A DNA stretch of 33,424 bases from a bacterium (GTDB taxonomy: Bacteria > T1Sed10-126): assembly GCA_003554945.1 (NCBI GenBank), contig PWHN01000057.1, positions 64,380 to 97,803 of the forward strand, read 5' to 3'. Shown here piece by piece: positions 7,135 to 16,380 of the stretch. Under the pieces are notes generated by a model. The model saw only the letters and a program-made list of their open reading frames with translations, had not been told where the DNA came from and ran no database searches. The first letter of the stretch is position 1. Every line of letters starts with the position of its first letter. The translations under genes and the position numbers were made by a program.

Positions 7135-10100
7135 CTATATCGGCCATTCAATGTCAAGCTCAAGCGCTTCAAAGTGTCTTTCGGCAAATTCTCCCTCATA
7201 CAGAATAAAGCGGCAGTTATCGTGATCTTCAGTCATATACATGGTGGTCGTCTGAATCGTAACTTTAACCCCTGAACGCAGGGTCTCAGCGACTCGTATC
7301 TCTCCGCCCTCCAGTTCATCTATCTCGGTTTTTAGTTCCAGCAGTTCCTCACTTAAACTTTCTATTCTTTGCTTGATCGCTTTGGCACGAGCGGCCAGTT
7401 TTGAACGCAATTCCTGTTTGTCATCGGGTAATTTGTCCATCCCGCCGACCTTCTCCGCTACGTCCATCAGACCCTTAATACCGCTTCTTACCTTATCCAT
7501 ATTGTCTTTTTGAAGATCAATTTCATCTTCCAATTTAGAAACTCTGTCACGGAGACGGGGAGAAATTCCCACCTCAACCTCCGTTTTAGAAGCTAACTTG
7601 GCCCCTACTTTTTGTGCCTGAATTATCTTGCCGGCACGGGTGACGCCGCCAATAATATCACCGCGGCGCTTGCCGTCGACAATTACGTTTTCCTCGGCGT
7701 CCACCTTGCTGTGCATAATCGCCTGTCGCACCATCACATTGCCGCCCGCCTTCACCCGGCAGTTTTCAACGTATTTGGCAAAGACATTGCCGCCCGCTTC
7801 GACCAGTCCCTCGTCCCGACCCACGAGCCCCTGTTCAACAACCACGTCGCCCTCCGTCTTCACGTGCGCTTTACCCACCGAAACAGCTTCCACCCCCTGC
7901 TTGGCCTCCACCTTAAACCCGTCCAGGATCATCCCCTTAACTATCACCACACCGTCAAATTTAATGTTCCCCACCTCGTAATCAAGATCACCGTCAATCT
8001 CGAGAACCGGTTCAACGATTAACTCCTGCGTATCTTTATCTCCAATCAAACGTGCCCGACCATCCCGGTCAGCAATAACTTCCGTTCCGTCGGCGGAAAA
8101 ACTGGTATTTTCTCCGGCCTTAATTTCCACGTCTTCACCGGGTTCGGGGGGAATTTCCTCCCCATACACGGACAGACCAGCTTCACCTTCTGTGGGCGTA
8201 TACACCTTAACCAGCACGTCGCCTTCTTTCACACTTACAACATTTTCCCCCTCTCTGAAGTCTACCTTTCCCTCTTCGACCTCTTCTTCTTCCTCCTCTT
8301 CCAGCTCTAGCTTAAATTCTATCTTTCCGTCCTTGCCATGTTCGGGGTCCTTCCCCTCGGCTATTAAAACTTCTTCTTCAAATAGTTCCTCGGAAAAAAC
8401 CCGCTCGACTATTTCTTTGTCATAATTGATTCCCTCCCCCTCAAGATAGTTAATCACTTCTTCTTTAGTTACAGCCACCCCCTCAGGTTTTGGAGGTATA
8501 ACGGTAAGATATGCTTTAGTCTCGTATTCATTCATATTAATGCTAAAGCTGCCATCAATTTCAGGGTCACGTTGGCGGGGCCCTATTTTACGGGGTTCCC
8601 CCGTCGGTTCTTCGACCATCTCTTCGACTGTAACCCAATCAATGTCCTGATCATAGTTATTGTCCTCCAGTTCTTCTTTCACCTGTTCAAGTGTGACAGG
8701 GAGTCCGTGGCCCTCCGGTGGATAAACCGTAAGCATTAACCCGTCAACTGTGTTTTCCAGGTTTATAAAGCCAGCAACATCCTCCTGCTGCTTGGCCTGT
8801 TGAAGCAGATCAAAGGTCTCTTCTTCTTCCTCTTCCCCCTTTTGCTTAGTCTTTATATTTTCTTTTTTTACCACCCGAATTAGGTAATCTTTTTTACCGA
8901 ACCCAAAGACACCGGGTCGCCCCTCTTCTAAAATTCTAACAGCTAAATTTTCGGGTCGCTCGGCCAGGTATTCAGCCGCTTTTTCAAGCCCTTCTTTAGG
9001 GGACTTACACCTGACCTTTACCGAATCCCGCTTCTTGGGATCAAAATAGTGTCGTACTTTATTACGATTTTCCCCCTCCCGGACCTCAATAGCCCACCAT
9101 TTCTTTGCTTCTTTGTCCGTTTTTTCTTCATCTCCTTCTTCCTTTTCGCCTTCGTCATCTTCTCCTTCCTCCGGCCGCGGTCCCTCTTCCTCTTCCGGAG
9201 TTATATCTATCAATACTAATTTCTCGTCCTCGTCGAGGCCCAAAAATAACCGAAACTGATCCTCACGGTTAAACAACGGCTTTTCTTCCTGGTAAGTGAC
9301 GTGCCGTCGTAATTCACTTATTTCCGGAGTCTCGTATTTTTCTTCGAAGTCGTCGAGGTTTTCACCCAGAGCCGGGCTAAAATCCAGCGCTTCCTCAGGT
9401 TCACTGAAACTATCGTATTTTATTTCTTTGTCCTCCACCTTGATAGTGCAGTGATTTCTTTCCTCCTCCACCGGTTCACGAACTGCGCCAATATGCAATC
9501 TAACCCCGGGATAAACAGTGCCCCTCACTATGATTTCACGACGTATGTCAGAGTCTAACTCTTCTTCAATATTTTCTATTCTCAGCTTAACCTGCTGAAA
9601 GTCTTCACGTTCATGGTTCAATTCAAATTGAAGTTCACGCAGCCGGTCCTCGTCCGCCGGTGTTAACCCCTCCTCTTCCTTTTTCTCTTTCAGCTTGCTG
9701 ACATTTTTTTCTTTTCTTCCTACATCTCCCTCCAGTTTGTTAAAACGCTGTTCAAGTTTTTCCAGTTCTTCCTGCAGAACACCTCGAGCACCCATCCTGA
9801 CCTTTGTTTCCGGATAACTTACCGAACCAAGATCATTGGTCACGATCAACTCACCGGCCGCCGTTTCTCCGCCAATTATATTCCCCCCCTTATCAACCAA
9901 AATAACAGCTTCTTCGGCGTCCAGTTGACTGTGCATCACCACCTCTTTGATAATAATTTTACTACCTGCTTTAATCCGAGCATTTTCGGCAAAACGACCG
10001 TAAACAAGACCGAGCGCCTGAATAAGTTGTTTTTCGCTACCCTTGATCCCCCCCCTGATTATTATATCCCCGCTGGCTTTCAACCGTGAGCGGCCCACAA

Positions 10101-10740
10101 GCCCCATGACCCAGATGTTACCGCGCGCCTCGACCAGACGATTGTCTGACACTTTTCCCTCAATAAAAATGTTCCCGTCATAACGAATATCGCCTGTGTC
10201 CGCATCCACATCTCCCTCCACGTGCATTATGGGGAGAACATGAACGGTATTCCCCGCCCAGACTACCTGGCCGGGACGACCGGCATAGAGGCGCTTGCCA
10301 CCGTCCGTTTCTCTCACATACCGCCCGGCTTTAAATTGGGGCTCCCCTTCTTCGGTCAGATCAGCGGCCAGAAGCTGACCGGGCTTGGCCTCCTCCAGGT
10401 TTTCCATTGACTCGCTAAACTCAGCCAGTTTTTCCTCAATGCTGGCATCCTCTTCTACTCCCTCGTCGTCCTCCTCTTCCTCTTCAGGTTTATTGAAGGT
10501 AAATGTTTTCTGAATCTGAAGCTCTTCTTCTTCCTCTTCCTCCTCGTGCGAACGGATAGTGGTTCCCTGCATTTCAATGAGACTGTCTTCAAGTTCAAAC
10601 AGCTCATCTTCTATTTGCATGAGCTCCTCTTCGGAGAGCTCTTCCACTACCTCCTCGTCAAAAGAGGTCTCCTCGGTCATATCCTCACTGGTAGTTTCCG
10701 AGTCGGCCATTTTTAACACCCGCTTTCCTGTCAACGCCAT
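7135..10740 (-). CDS. Large FapA/DUF342 protein with two FapA modules and a Jag-N-like domain
   Basis: Seen: a 1201-residue, strongly acidic protein without a signal peptide. After a Glu-rich N-terminus comes a beta-helix-like repeat region at about 165-320 (GDVDADTGDIRYDG, RLKASGDIIIRGGIKG). A coiled coil covers about 322-400. A Jag-N-like domain lies at about 575-625 (SPKEGLEKAAEYLAER, then GVFGFGKKDYLIRV). A second FapA module follows near 890-1050 (GDLDYEVGNIKFDG, VKAGGNVMVRQAIMHSKV), with its own coiled coil near 1065-1150. Known: FapA/DUF342 proteins form right-handed beta-helices and are often linked to envelope or polysaccharide functions, but the role is unclear. Most family members are 450-650 residues with a single module, so this is an internal duplication. 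The start is uncertain: ATG 10740 or ATG 10710; neither has a strong ribosome-binding site. Confidence 0.88.
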   Translation of the reverse strand: MALTGKRVLKMADSETTSEDMTEETSFDEEVVEELSEEELMQIEDELFELEDSLIEMQGTTIRSHEEEEEEEELQIQKTFTFNKPEEEEEDDEGVEEDASIEEKLAEFSESMENLEEAKPGQLLAADLTEEGEPQFKAGRYVRETDGGKRLYAGRPGQVVWAGNTVHVLPIMHVEGDVDADTGDIRYDGNIFIEGKVSDNRLVEARGNIWVMGLVGRSRLKASGDIIIRGGIKGSEKQLIQALGLVYGRFAENARIKAGSKIIIKEVVMHSQLDAEEAVILVDKGGNIIGGETAAGELIVTNDLGSVSYPETKVRMGARGVLQEELEKLEQRFNKLEGDVGRKEKNVSKLKEKKEEEGLTPADEDRLRELQFELNHEREDFQQVKLRIENIEEELDSDIRREIIVRGTVYPGVRLHIGAVREPVEEERNHCTIKVEDKEIKYDSFSEPEEALDFSPALGENLDDFEEKYETPEISELRRHVTYQEEKPLFNREDQFRLFLGLDEDEKLVLIDITPEEEEGPRPEEGEDDEGEKEEGDEEKTDKEAKKWWAIEVREGENRNKVRHYFDPKKRDSVKVRCKSPKEGLEKAAEYLAERPENLAVRILEEGRPGVFGFGKKDYLIRVVKKENIKTKQKGEEEEEETFDLLQQAKQQEDVAGFINLENTVDGLMLTVYPPEGHGLPVTLEQVKEELEDNNYDQDIDWVTVEEMVEEPTGEPRKIGPRQRDPEIDGSFSINMNEYETKAYLTVIPPKPEGVAVTKEEVINYLEGEGINYDKEIVERVFSEELFEEEVLIAEGKDPEHGKDGKIEFKLELEEEEEEEVEEGKVDFREGENVVSVKEGDVLVKVYTPTEGEAGLSVYGEEIPPEPGEDVEIKAGENTSFSADGTEVIADRDGRARLIGDKDTQELIVEPVLEIDGDLDYEVGNIKFDGVVIVKGMILDGFKVEAKQGVEAVSVGKAHVKTEGDVVVEQGLVGRDEGLVEAGGNVFAKYVENCRVKAGGNVMVRQAIMHSKVDAEENVIVDGKRRGDIIGGVTRAGKIIQAQKVGAKLASKTEVEVGISPRLRDRVSKLEDEIDLQKDNMDKVRSGIKGLMDVAEKVGGMDKLPDDKQELRSKLAARAKAIKQRIESLSEELLELKTEIDELEGGEIRVAETLRSGVKVTIQTTTMYMTEDHDNCRFILYEGEFAERHFEALELDIEWPI

Positions 10741-10827
10741 CTTTCAAAATTAGTCCGAACAATTCATACTTTCGTAAATAACCGGGGATAGCTGTATATA
10801 ATTTGCATTGACCCCACCGTAAAATTT

Positions 10828-11319
10828 CTACAATATCATTAACAGTAAAATAAACCAGAAAATAAATATAAGTCCGTTTCCAACCAGCAACAAAAAAATA
10901 AAAAATGTAACCAGCTCCGAGGTAGTATTTCGTTTGCCACCTTTAATGTAAAGATGAGCAGTCCAGCCCAGCAGCCAGCAAAGCCAACTAAAACCGGCAA
11001 ATAAAACAACCGGTAGAGATTCCAGCACAACTATTTCAAGCCATAAGACACCCAATCCTACTATTGATAAAAATAGAGCCAGGGAGCCGGATTTTAATCT
11101 ACCCTCCCACAAATGACCAAGTCCCGGCAAAAGTAAAGACAGCACCAGCGGAAGAAAAAACCAGCCTGAGCCACCGCTGCTACCCCGGCGCACGGGAGTC
11201 CCGCAGTAGCTGCACTCCTCCGGCCAGCCAATCACGCGGGCTCGACAGGTCGGACACTGACTGAGACTAATCGATACTACCTCCCCAGTCCGGGGTTTTA
11301 TAGAGAAGCCTGATTTCAT
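10828..11319 (-). CDS. Zinc-ribbon membrane protein of unknown function
   Basis: Seen: a CPTC...CSYC zinc ribbon (CPTCRARVIGWPEECSYCG), then a Gly/Ser linker and about four hydrophobic segments, including FFLPLVLSLLLPGLGHLWEG and a very hydrophobic C-terminus. The LLPGLGHLWEGR motif resembles small membrane proteins that pair a zinc ribbon with a TM2/DUF5683-like hydrophobic domain. The start is uncertain. ATG 11319 overlaps sppA by 53 bp and has AGGAG only 1-2 nt before it. An in-frame ATT at 11271-11269, just before the zinc ribbon, has GGGGAGG 8 nt upstream. The gene ends the sppA operon. No function is assigned; I give the longer form. Confidence 0.7.
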   Translation of the reverse strand: MKSGFSIKPRTGEVVSISLSQCPTCRARVIGWPEECSYCGTPVRRGSSGGSGWFFLPLVLSLLLPGLGHLWEGRLKSGSLALFLSIVGLGVLWLEIVVLESLPVVLFAGFSWLCWLLGWTAHLYIKGGKRNTTSELVTFFIFLLLVGNGLIFIFWFILLLMIL

Positions 11320-12208
11320 TCTCCTGGGGAGCGGAAAAACCCTCTATAAAAGAGACTACACGACCCATTAAACGGAGCGGCGATGGCCTCTTTTCTTTTG
11401 GCTCGTCCAGGACAGGATCGGCTTCTATATCCGCCGCTTTACGAGCCACTTCAATAGCTTCGCGGCGGCTGCCAGTTTTGTCAATGAGACCAACCTCCAG
11501 GGCCTGCTGGCCGGTAAAAATTCGACCATCAGCCACCTCTTCAATATCCATATCCTCCAGCCCTTCCCGCCGCTCCGCAACGTATCCAATAAATTGATCG
11601 TATACGTCCATTACTAATTCCTGCAGAAGCTCACGTTCATCGTCCGACATAGTACGAAACGGTGACCCAAGGTCCTTAAATTCCCCCGACTTTATTATTT
11701 CGTAATCAAGACCAATCTTATCGACTAACTCACTTGCCTGAATAAATTGAATCATCACCCCAATACTTCCGACCACGCTGCCGGGATTTGCCACAACGGT
11801 GTCACCGCTGACTGCGACATGGTAGGCTCCCGAAGCTCCGGTATTACGGACAAAAGATATAATTGGCTTGTCAGTCTCATCACGCACACGCTCAACCTCA
11901 CTACTCAGCTCCTGGGTGGGACCCACCGCACCGCCCGGACTGTTGATATCAAGCAAAATAGCTTTAACTTCCGAGCGTCTTTTTAATCTTTGTAGCCGAT
12001 CAATCAACGGCTGAACGTCCAACAAAACTCCATCCACGCTTACCACACCAATCTGGTTTTTACGGGGCACGGTAAAAATATCAGTGTATTCATGACCCAC
12101 TATCCCCAGGAAAATCACTGATTGCAGGGCCAGGTAAAAAACGAGTCCAACAATCAGAACAAACGAAAAAATCCAGATAATCCTCTTTTTAATACTACTT
12201 CGCATCAT
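11267..12208 (-). CDS. sppA: Signal peptide peptidase SppA, 36-kDa type (S49 family)
   Basis: Seen: one N-terminal membrane anchor (about residues 11-36), then an S49 peptidase domain with IGVVSVDGVL, ILLDINSPGGAVG, NTGASGAYHVAVSGD and IKSGEFKDLGSPFR. By family comparison the nucleophile is Ser at about 126 (GASGAY) and the general base Lys at about 178 (GEFKD). The length of 313 residues fits the short single-domain SppA found in Gram-positive bacteria and many other phyla. Known role: cleavage of remnant signal peptides in the membrane, with the active site facing outward. The start ATG 12208 has AAGGAGG about 9 nt upstream. It lies in an operon with the 82-residue zinc-ribbon protein upstream and another downstream. 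Confident. Confidence 0.94.
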   Translation of the reverse strand: MMRSSIKKRIIWIFSFVLIVGLVFYLALQSVIFLGIVGHEYTDIFTVPRKNQIGVVSVDGVLLDVQPLIDRLQRLKRRSEVKAILLDINSPGGAVGPTQELSSEVERVRDETDKPIISFVRNTGASGAYHVAVSGDTVVANPGSVVGSIGVMIQFIQASELVDKIGLDYEIIKSGEFKDLGSPFRTMSDDERELLQELVMDVYDQFIGYVAERREGLEDMDIEEVADGRIFTGQQALEVGLIDKTGSRREAIEVARKAADIEADPVLDEPKEKRPSPLRLMGRVVSFIEGFSAPQENEIRLLYKTPDWGGSID

Positions 12209-12269
12209 TCAACTCGGCCTCCTTAAACCCGAAAAATCGGACACGGTGTACGGTATTGAATTATTAACT

Positions 12270-12518
12270 TTATGTCTTTTGCCCGCCTTTTTTGTAACAG
12301 TGGGGGCAGCCCTTTATCCGGAGTTCGGATTCTTTTTCATTTTTTCTAATCTCATCTGCAAACAAAGTCTCCCCCTGGGCCAGGTCGCTACCACAAACGG
12401 GACAGGTTCTAGCCGGGGGGTGCTCACCCGGACCGGTTAACTTGCCCACTCGTATTAGAGCTATGATCACGGCAATTATCAACAGAAGATATACAAACCA
12501 GATGATTTCAGGGGTCAT
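12270..12518 (-). CDS. Small membrane-anchored zinc-ribbon protein
   Basis: Seen: an 82-residue protein with an N-terminal transmembrane helix (IIWFVYLLLIIAVIIALI), a short linker, then a zinc ribbon formed by CPVCGSDL and CPHCYKK separated by about 30 residues. The start ATG overlaps the stop of the upstream 1038-residue gene by 4 bp (ATGA), a classic sign of translational coupling. Not recognised as a named family. Position between a large exported protein and SppA suggests a role in envelope protein handling, but that is inference. It is the second zinc-ribbon membrane protein of this operon. Confidence 0.78.
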   Translation of the reverse strand: MTPEIIWFVYLLLIIAVIIALIRVGKLTGPGEHPPARTCPVCGSDLAQGETLFADEIRKNEKESELRIKGCPHCYKKGGQKT

Positions 12519-15500
12519 TTGTCATTAGCCCCCTCTAAACCGAGGACGGGCGGTTGCAAATACGGCTGACCGGCTTGACCCTGTTCATAGTATAAAACAC
12601 TTAACCGGTATTTTACAAACGGAGACAGTGAAACGATAAAATTATCCTTGACCGCCTCGAGAAGCTCCAGTTGAGCGCGGTCAGCAGCACCCGGGATTAA
12701 TTTCATGCGCTCTCCCGGTGTAAAAATCCCCGGTTCTTCCCGCATAAGCCCCCGTAGAACATCAAGTTCACCTTTCTCAAAAAGTATTTCTTTTAGCAAC
12801 TGCCGTGCCTGCCGCATGTATACATCTCCGGCTCCCATCCCCCGGAAAACGTCAAGCCGGGACTGAGCTTCAGCCAGCCTGCCCTTGGAAAAAAGTTCGA
12901 AGGCTCTATCCAGCAGCGGTACATCCTCGGGCGAATGCAGCGGTATTGAGTGTTCAGAACCATATTCTCCTTCATTTATTACCTCCCAGAATGTAAATTG
13001 GGGGACATAATCCCTGTAAAGAGCTTCTAAGCTTATATAGCCCGCTGGCAAATCACCTTTACGAAAGTAACCACGGGACTCTGTAGTTACAACATCTCCA
13101 CCTGGTTGTATCAAAAACGGCACTCCGGAGAGATCTACAGGATCAGCCACACTCAAGCGGCCCCTTAACCCTCCCCGCGGCCCCCCTTGGTTGTCGGGAT
13201 AAAGTTCAACAAGATGCCCCTCCGACCTCAAAGGAAGATTTAGCAGCTTGATTTTTTCATCGTCAAGAGTAAGTATTTCAAAGTTTCCGGCCTGGCGCCG
13301 AATAGTTTCTGGGCGGTATCTATCACGATAAGGACGTAAACGTACCAGCCGGCTGCTATCTCTCGTATCTTCAACCCTGAGATACAGATCTCCTTCATCA
13401 TAATGCAAACGGCTAATTCGACGGTCAACATCTAACAGTTCTTCCACTGGACGCCAGACGAATTCACTTTTGTCCAGTTCGCCACGAATTATCTTATAAT
13501 TATCATCAACCGTATAAATTCCATAATATTTATCTTCTGCCACACGTTCTAAATGCAGCAGTCCCTCGCTGTTTTCTACCTTGCCCGAAGTATCCGCTTC
13601 CAAATCAATATATCTGAAATTTAAGGTATCAGCTTCTTCGTTAACCGCGGGAAAAATATGCACTTTTCCCTGCGCTATCCCGGGACCTCGTGGTTTGGCC
13701 TCCACACCCATATTTTCAGATTGGAAACGGGCTCGATCTGTCCGGTAGAGGTTGTATTTATCAACGCCGGTCGGTCGGCTCCAAAAGTAAATATCATCGT
13801 CTGATCGCTCGTGGTAAGGAAAAAATATACCGGCGGGCTGTGGCGTTGACATGACCTGCTCATAGCTTCGCTCTTCAAAATTATATTCAAATAATTCAGC
13901 ACGTCCCCCCGGGCCTCCGCCAACCAGATACGCCTGCCGGTCGTCAATCGCCAGACCTTCGGATAAATTCAACCCGGAGCGCGGCGAACCCAGACGGACC
14001 GGCGGCGATTGGGGACGAGAAATTTCTTTAATACTTCGTGCCTCGTCGGCCAGGACAATCAATCCCTCCTGGTGGCCAACCAGATCAACAGCCCCCTCCA
14101 CTCCGCTTATAAAACCGCGCTCAAATCCATCAAGATCAAACTGCTGGATAAATTCCGGGAAGAGCAAATAAAGGTAGCCGTCACCTCCGTAGGCAAGCGA
14201 CACTTCAAAGGCTCCCTCGCCTCGGCTTGCATCAACTAATTTTGAAACCTGCAACAATCTTTTTAGTTCACCATCACTATCAAAAATTAAAACTATCCTC
14301 TGATTCCCCTGGCGTGGAAAGAAATATTGTCCCTCCAGAATAACGTACTCTTCATTAACACCAACAAGCTCTGGAGCTTTTACCCGGTCCATCTGCTCCC
14401 AGTTTAACTCAAGCCGTGAGATGATTTCATTTTCTCGGTTATATTTTTCTAATGAATTGTCGTCGGAAAAATAATAATATAGATATCCGTCCGGCGACCA
14501 GTAGCTTTCCGGCAGAAAAAAATACTGGCGAGCGCTTAGAGATAGGTCATCGGGCAGAGAGGCACGACGGTATTTTGGCGGGGTATCATGAATCCGACCA
14601 ACAGCCCGGGGTGCTTCCGCGGATGAACCGACCAATAAGATAGTGGTATCCCCCGCCTTATCCTCAGGTTGTTCTTCCAACCAGATGCGGCGCTGCTGTC
14701 TTTTTTGGGGACGTTCGGGATCTGTTCCAACAATTTTCCGCGCTTCGATAGTTCGAGTAAGAAAATAAAAAATTTCGTATTCAACTGTAAGATCAACGAA
14801 AAATATCCCCTCGGGACCGGCCAGCAGTGCCCCGCGCTCATAAATCGAAATATCATTTACCTCTACATTCTCCCGTAAATCAAATATATATTCGGAATCA
14901 AGTCGGTCCTGCAGCTTCAGGACCCGCCCCTCTTCCAGGAACACGAAAACTTCACCATCGTAAACTTCAACGTCAATCAACCCTGGAAATCTTCTCTCGG
15001 CCAGTGGCCCGTCAAATCCAAAAACGTAAATAGTGTCACCGTCGCGGCTAACTACCTCCTCCGGTCCCAGGGCTCCGACGAGCCCTCCTTCAACTACCAG
15101 TTCAGGAGTATCGCCTGCAACTGCCGGTGTGTCCGGTGTGATGAAATTAACGGTATCAGCGGTATTTTGAACAGCCCAGTATTCTTCAAAAGGTTGGATC
15201 TCTTTCACTCTGCCCTCCAGGGGCACTGAATCACCGCCGCCAATAAGGGGAAAAACAAAGGTAGTGTCTGCCTGAACTGTTAACTCTCGATCATAAAACC
15301 AGAGGGTGTCACCCGACCAGAAGCTGCGATAATCAGGAACTAAATCCATCCCACGTAAAGTTTCGGCAGCGCGGTCAGCTCCTCCCACAATCGAATGCTC
15401 GGAGAGCAACCGGATCCCCGGTCGACCCTCGGCGATAGTAAAAAATGTTGCCAGCCCCCGATCAAACACTGCCGCTTTGCCGGATTCATTCACCTGCACT

Positions 15501-15631
15501 GTCTCCGGGGTGTGAGCAACCGGACGCTGCTCGAGTGGTAGCGAGGCAGTTTGGCCAATACCCGTATGAATAATCAAAACTAAAGCCATCAGTAGAAAAA
15601 ATAGAACTAATCTGCTAAAATACTTATCCAT
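12515..15631 (-). CDS. Large exported propeller-like protein of unknown function
   Basis: Seen: a signal-anchor segment (LVLFFLLMALVLIIHTG) followed by roughly 850 residues of short beta-strand repeats rich in Asp, Gly, Tyr and Trp, for example DGYLYYYFSDDNSLEKY, GGDGYLYLLFPEFIQQFDLD and SPDGYLYYYF-like segments. The pattern suggests one or more beta-propellers (NHL/WD-like). The last ~170 residues look helical and TPR-like (RAFELFSKGRLAEAQSRL). The frame is open to 15679, but the ATG at 15631 precedes the signal segment (MDKYFSRLV) and has GAAGGGA about 8 nt before it, so 15631 is chosen (1038 residues). It is the first gene of the four-gene operon with the small zinc-ribbon protein and sppA. 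No specific function is recognised. Confidence 0.82.
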   Translation of the reverse strand: MDKYFSRLVLFFLLMALVLIIHTGIGQTASLPLEQRPVAHTPETVQVNESGKAAVFDRGLATFFTIAEGRPGIRLLSEHSIVGGADRAAETLRGMDLVPDYRSFWSGDTLWFYDRELTVQADTTFVFPLIGGGDSVPLEGRVKEIQPFEEYWAVQNTADTVNFITPDTPAVAGDTPELVVEGGLVGALGPEEVVSRDGDTIYVFGFDGPLAERRFPGLIDVEVYDGEVFVFLEEGRVLKLQDRLDSEYIFDLRENVEVNDISIYERGALLAGPEGIFFVDLTVEYEIFYFLTRTIEARKIVGTDPERPQKRQQRRIWLEEQPEDKAGDTTILLVGSSAEAPRAVGRIHDTPPKYRRASLPDDLSLSARQYFFLPESYWSPDGYLYYYFSDDNSLEKYNRENEIISRLELNWEQMDRVKAPELVGVNEEYVILEGQYFFPRQGNQRIVLIFDSDGELKRLLQVSKLVDASRGEGAFEVSLAYGGDGYLYLLFPEFIQQFDLDGFERGFISGVEGAVDLVGHQEGLIVLADEARSIKEISRPQSPPVRLGSPRSGLNLSEGLAIDDRQAYLVGGGPGGRAELFEYNFEERSYEQVMSTPQPAGIFFPYHERSDDDIYFWSRPTGVDKYNLYRTDRARFQSENMGVEAKPRGPGIAQGKVHIFPAVNEEADTLNFRYIDLEADTSGKVENSEGLLHLERVAEDKYYGIYTVDDNYKIIRGELDKSEFVWRPVEELLDVDRRISRLHYDEGDLYLRVEDTRDSSRLVRLRPYRDRYRPETIRRQAGNFEILTLDDEKIKLLNLPLRSEGHLVELYPDNQGGPRGGLRGRLSVADPVDLSGVPFLIQPGGDVVTTESRGYFRKGDLPAGYISLEALYRDYVPQFTFWEVINEGEYGSEHSIPLHSPEDVPLLDRAFELFSKGRLAEAQSRLDVFRGMGAGDVYMRQARQLLKEILFEKGELDVLRGLMREEPGIFTPGERMKLIPGAADRAQLELLEAVKDNFIVSLSPFVKYRLSVLYYEQGQAGQPYLQPPVLGLEGANDK

Positions 15632-15850
15632 GAATAAATCCCTTCTCGCCAGATCAAACTTAAGAGTCAACCCAATCATTCGGAAGGTTCTTGAATAATC
15701 ACATCTAAAACGAATGATTTCATTGCTTTTTTACGCACCTATAAGTATAATGATATCTTAAATCGGCTGGAATATATAGATGAGTTTGACCAAACTCACA
15801 ATCTACCAACGATCTAGCCAAGACGGCCACCAGCCCGCTCTTGATTTTAC

Positions 15851-15889
15851 TCCTCTCCCCCCGAGGGAGAGGACACAGGTGAGGGGGGA
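15851..15889. repeat. Family A palindromic repeat, copy 3 (degenerate)
   Basis: TCCTCTCCCCCCGAGGGAGA and a following GGTGAGGGGGGAA. On the minus strand this reads as the CCCCCTCACC...CCTCTCCC core of family A. The outer 13-bp arms are absent. Confidence 0.65.
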
Positions 15890-15910
15890 ATTTGAACTTG
15901 AACTAACGCT

Positions 15911-15938
15911 CGTCATTGCGGACTTGATCCGCAATCCA
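15911..15938. repeat. Short palindromic repeat with TTGCGGA/TCCGCAA arms
   Basis: CGTCATTGCGGACTTGATCC continues to GCAATCCA. Arms TTGCGGA and TCCGCAA pair over 7 bp. A degenerate second copy begins at 16657 (CGTCATTGCGGACACCGTTC). CGTCATTGCG-type elements are widespread dispersed repeats in bacteria. Confidence 0.65.
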
Positions 15939-16051
15939 TTTTAAATTCTCAGTTTCCAGTTTATAGTTTTCAGTTATAGTTTCAACCCGTAACTCGCAAC
16001 AGACAACCCGCAACAATTTTTTTAAATTAAACTTTTAAGGAGTGCATATCA

Positions 16052-16288
16052 ATGCCAAAATATTGTCAGGTAACAGGAAAAGGTAGTAAATCCGCCAACA
16101 ATGTTTCTCATGCGAACAACCGCACCAAACGCACGCAGAAACCCAATTTACAAAAGAAACGGTTTTACCTTCCCAGTGAGGACCGCTGGGTTAAGTTGAC
16201 TGTTTCCACTCAGGGTATCCGTACGATTGACAAAAAAGGCATTGAGAAAGTTGTTAAGGAGATGCGCCAACGCGGAGAGGACATTTGA
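16052..16288 (+). CDS. rpmB: 50S ribosomal protein L28
   Basis: Seen: 78 residues beginning MPKYCQVTGKGSKSANNVSH, continuing with ANNRTKRTQKPNLQKKRF and ending with a basic helix after GIRTIDKKGIEKV. These are the conserved L28 segments; CQVTGK with a single Cys marks the zinc-free form. It is a structural component of the large ribosomal subunit. The ATG at 16052 has AAGGAG at 16037-16042, about 9 nt upstream. rpmG follows after 92 bases, the common rpmB-rpmG order, so one transcript is likely. Confidence 0.97.
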   Translation: MPKYCQVTGKGSKSANNVSHANNRTKRTQKPNLQKKRFYLPSEDRWVKLTVSTQGIRTIDKKGIEKVVKEMRQRGEDI

Positions 16289-16380
16289 ACGACTATATAA
16301 CTCGCGAATGAGCCGGAGTACAAGTACGCAAACTAAACCTTGCACCCCGCATTCATAGACATAAATTGGAGGTTTTAGTA

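Larger units (their letters stand above)
15632..16051. other. Intergenic region between divergent genes
   Basis: A 420-base spacer between the leftward propeller-protein operon and rightward rpmB. It contains a small perfect hairpin (15782-15797, GAGTTT-GACC-AAACTC), a family A palindrome, a GC-stem repeat, and from about 15945 to 16015 short-period A/T-rich repeats such as CAGTTT and CCCGTAACTCGCAAC. Both promoters must lie here, but none can be assigned with confidence. Confidence 0.5.

Noticed and set aside
12515-15679. Start of the propeller protein at 15679
   Set aside because: The first 16 codons precede the natural signal sequence and lack a ribosome-binding site; ATG 15631 has both.
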